6,899 bases of DNA from Acidobacteriota bacterium (GTDB lineage: Bacteria; Acidobacteriota; Blastocatellia; Pyrinomonadales; Pyrinomonadaceae): the NCBI GenBank assembly GCA_003222855.1, contig QHXH01000089.1:1-6899 (forward strand), read 5' to 3'. The position numbers and the translations under genes are program-made. The notes below the pieces were generated by a model that was not told the DNA's origin, searched no databases, and saw nothing but the letters and a program-made list of their open reading frames with translations. Shown here piece after piece: positions 6,092-6,899 of this stretch (within the stretch, counting starts at the first letter, position 1; each line of letters starts with the position of its first letter).

Positions 6092-6899
6092 ATGGCTTGG
6101 GACGACGCCCCACAATTCGTTAGTCGTTTGAATCAAGCTCTCAACTCTTTTGATTGGGCCGCAACGGAAACAATCAGCAACGATCTCTCCGAGAAGATCA
6201 GGAAGACTGCCGATCCTTTTCCGGAAAAGACTGCGAAGACGCTTCTTTACAATCTCCGCCGCAAGCAATGTTTCGGTTCGATGGCCTCGATTTCCGAGAG
6301 CCTGGTCCAGTCAGGAGTCCGCACTCCGTTGGTCCAGCGTCAGTATGCTCAAGCCTTAATCGATCAAGGTTTGTTGACGCCTGCCGAGTCGATGCTTCGT
6401 TCTATCGTGCAGGATTCACAGAATGCCGGCGCGGAAGAGTTTGAGGCGCGCGGTTTAATCGGGCGAATCTACAAACAACTCTACGTCAATCTTAACGACG
6501 CGAAATCACCGGCGAACCAGAATAATCTTGAGCGCGCCTTTAAGGAATACCTCTATGTGTATCGACTCGATCCCAAAGAGCATCTGTGGCATGGCATCAA
6601 CGTTGTGGCCCTCGCCGCGCGTGCCCAACGCGACGGCATTTCAATAACCGGGTTGCCTGATCCCAAAGCGCTCGCTCAGGAGCTGCGCGCGACCATCGAC
6701 GAAAAGGAAAAGGAAGACCCCGAACCGCTCCGATGTTGGGACCTGGCCACAAGACTGGAAGCCTGCGTGGCCATGGGTGAAACGACTGAATGCATGAACA
6801 CGGCCCTCACTTACGTCGAAAGCGATGACGCGGACGCCTTCGAGGTCAACAGCACGTTGCGGCAGTTCACTGAAGTGTGGCAGCTCAATGATGAAGAGC
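6092..6899 (+). CDS. TPR-like (DUF4071/TRAFs-binding-like) helical protein, N-terminal part; 3' partial
   Basis: ATG 6092 opens a frame of 269 codons with no stop before the right edge, so the gene is truncated by the window. It starts MAWDDAPQFVSRLNQAL and has no signal peptide or membrane segment, so it is probably cytoplasmic. The whole visible part reads as amphipathic helices: residues ~5-60, a helical-pair region at 79-108 (VQRQYAQALIDQGLLTPAES, TPR-like), 112-135 with GLIGRIYKQLY, and 145-182 with FKEYLYVYRLD and then HLWHGINVVALA. The pattern Y...Y followed by W/Y-x-GIN-x-x-x-LA resembles what I recall of the DUF4071/MAP3K TRAFs-binding domain (TPR-S), an alpha-solenoid that in bacteria is often the sensor or scaffold of a multidomain protein. 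This resemblance comes from memory and is not a search result. Residues 204-269 continue the helices (ATRLEACVAMGE). Any catalytic or effector domain would lie beyond the edge. Confidence 0.85.
   Translation, partial: MAWDDAPQFVSRLNQALNSFDWAATETISNDLSEKIRKTADPFPEKTAKTLLYNLRRKQCFGSMASISESLVQSGVRTPLVQRQYAQALIDQGLLTPAESMLRSIVQDSQNAGAEEFEARGLIGRIYKQLYVNLNDAKSPANQNNLERAFKEYLYVYRLDPKEHLWHGINVVALAARAQRDGISITGLPDPKALAQELRATIDEKEKEDPEPLRCWDLATRLEACVAMGETTECMNTALTYVESDDADAFEVNSTLRQFTEVWQLNDEE

Noticed and set aside
6154..6444. Plus-strand 96- and 69-residue frames near 6150-6444
   Set aside because: They overlap in other frames the open reading frame that starts at 6092, which has the strong Shine-Dalgarno and continues to the edge. 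Their translations are Arg/Ser-rich and motif-free.

Overview
The window holds four co-directional (+ strand) protein-coding genes. The first and last are cut by the window edges. Base composition looks moderate (roughly half G+C by eye). The Oar-like TonB-dependent receptor with an N-terminal carboxypeptidase-regulatory-like domain is a hallmark of Acidobacteriota, and the moderate G+C would fit a Blastocatellia-type member. That taxonomic call is inference from gene content; there is no rRNA, tRNA or marker gene here.

Layout. Bases 1-3677 encode 1,224 visible residues of a very large outer-membrane receptor lacking only its N-terminus. A strong hairpin follows at 3704-3735. Bases 3818-4828 encode a 336-residue exported protein with a small beta-sandwich (carboxypeptidase-regulatory-like) domain and about five TPR repeats. 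A perfect 8-bp hairpin follows directly after its stop. Bases 4949-5836 encode a 295-residue exported or membrane-anchored DUF4097-type beta-strand repeat protein with seven G-[IVM]-N-G motifs. It ends in two tandem hairpins, the second a textbook intrinsic terminator. Bases 5892-6091 are non-coding, with a sigma70-like promoter candidate, a possible 18-codon leader ORF and a strong Shine-Dalgarno. Bases 6092-6899 are the first 269 codons of a cytoplasmic-looking, alpha-helical TPR-like protein that runs off the right edge.

How they fit together. The first three products are all predicted to be exported: an outer-membrane importer, a periplasmic or envelope TPR scaffold, and an envelope beta-repeat protein. 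Hairpins in each gap suggest largely separate transcripts rather than one tight operon. The fourth gene begins a new transcription unit behind a strong terminator and its own promoter candidate. It has no export signal, so it is probably unrelated. Its helical N-terminus resembles the DUF4071/TRAFs-binding (TPR-S) scaffold seen in multidomain signalling or conflict proteins, so the missing C-terminal part is the most interesting thing just outside the window. I see no mobile element, CRISPR array or RNA gene.
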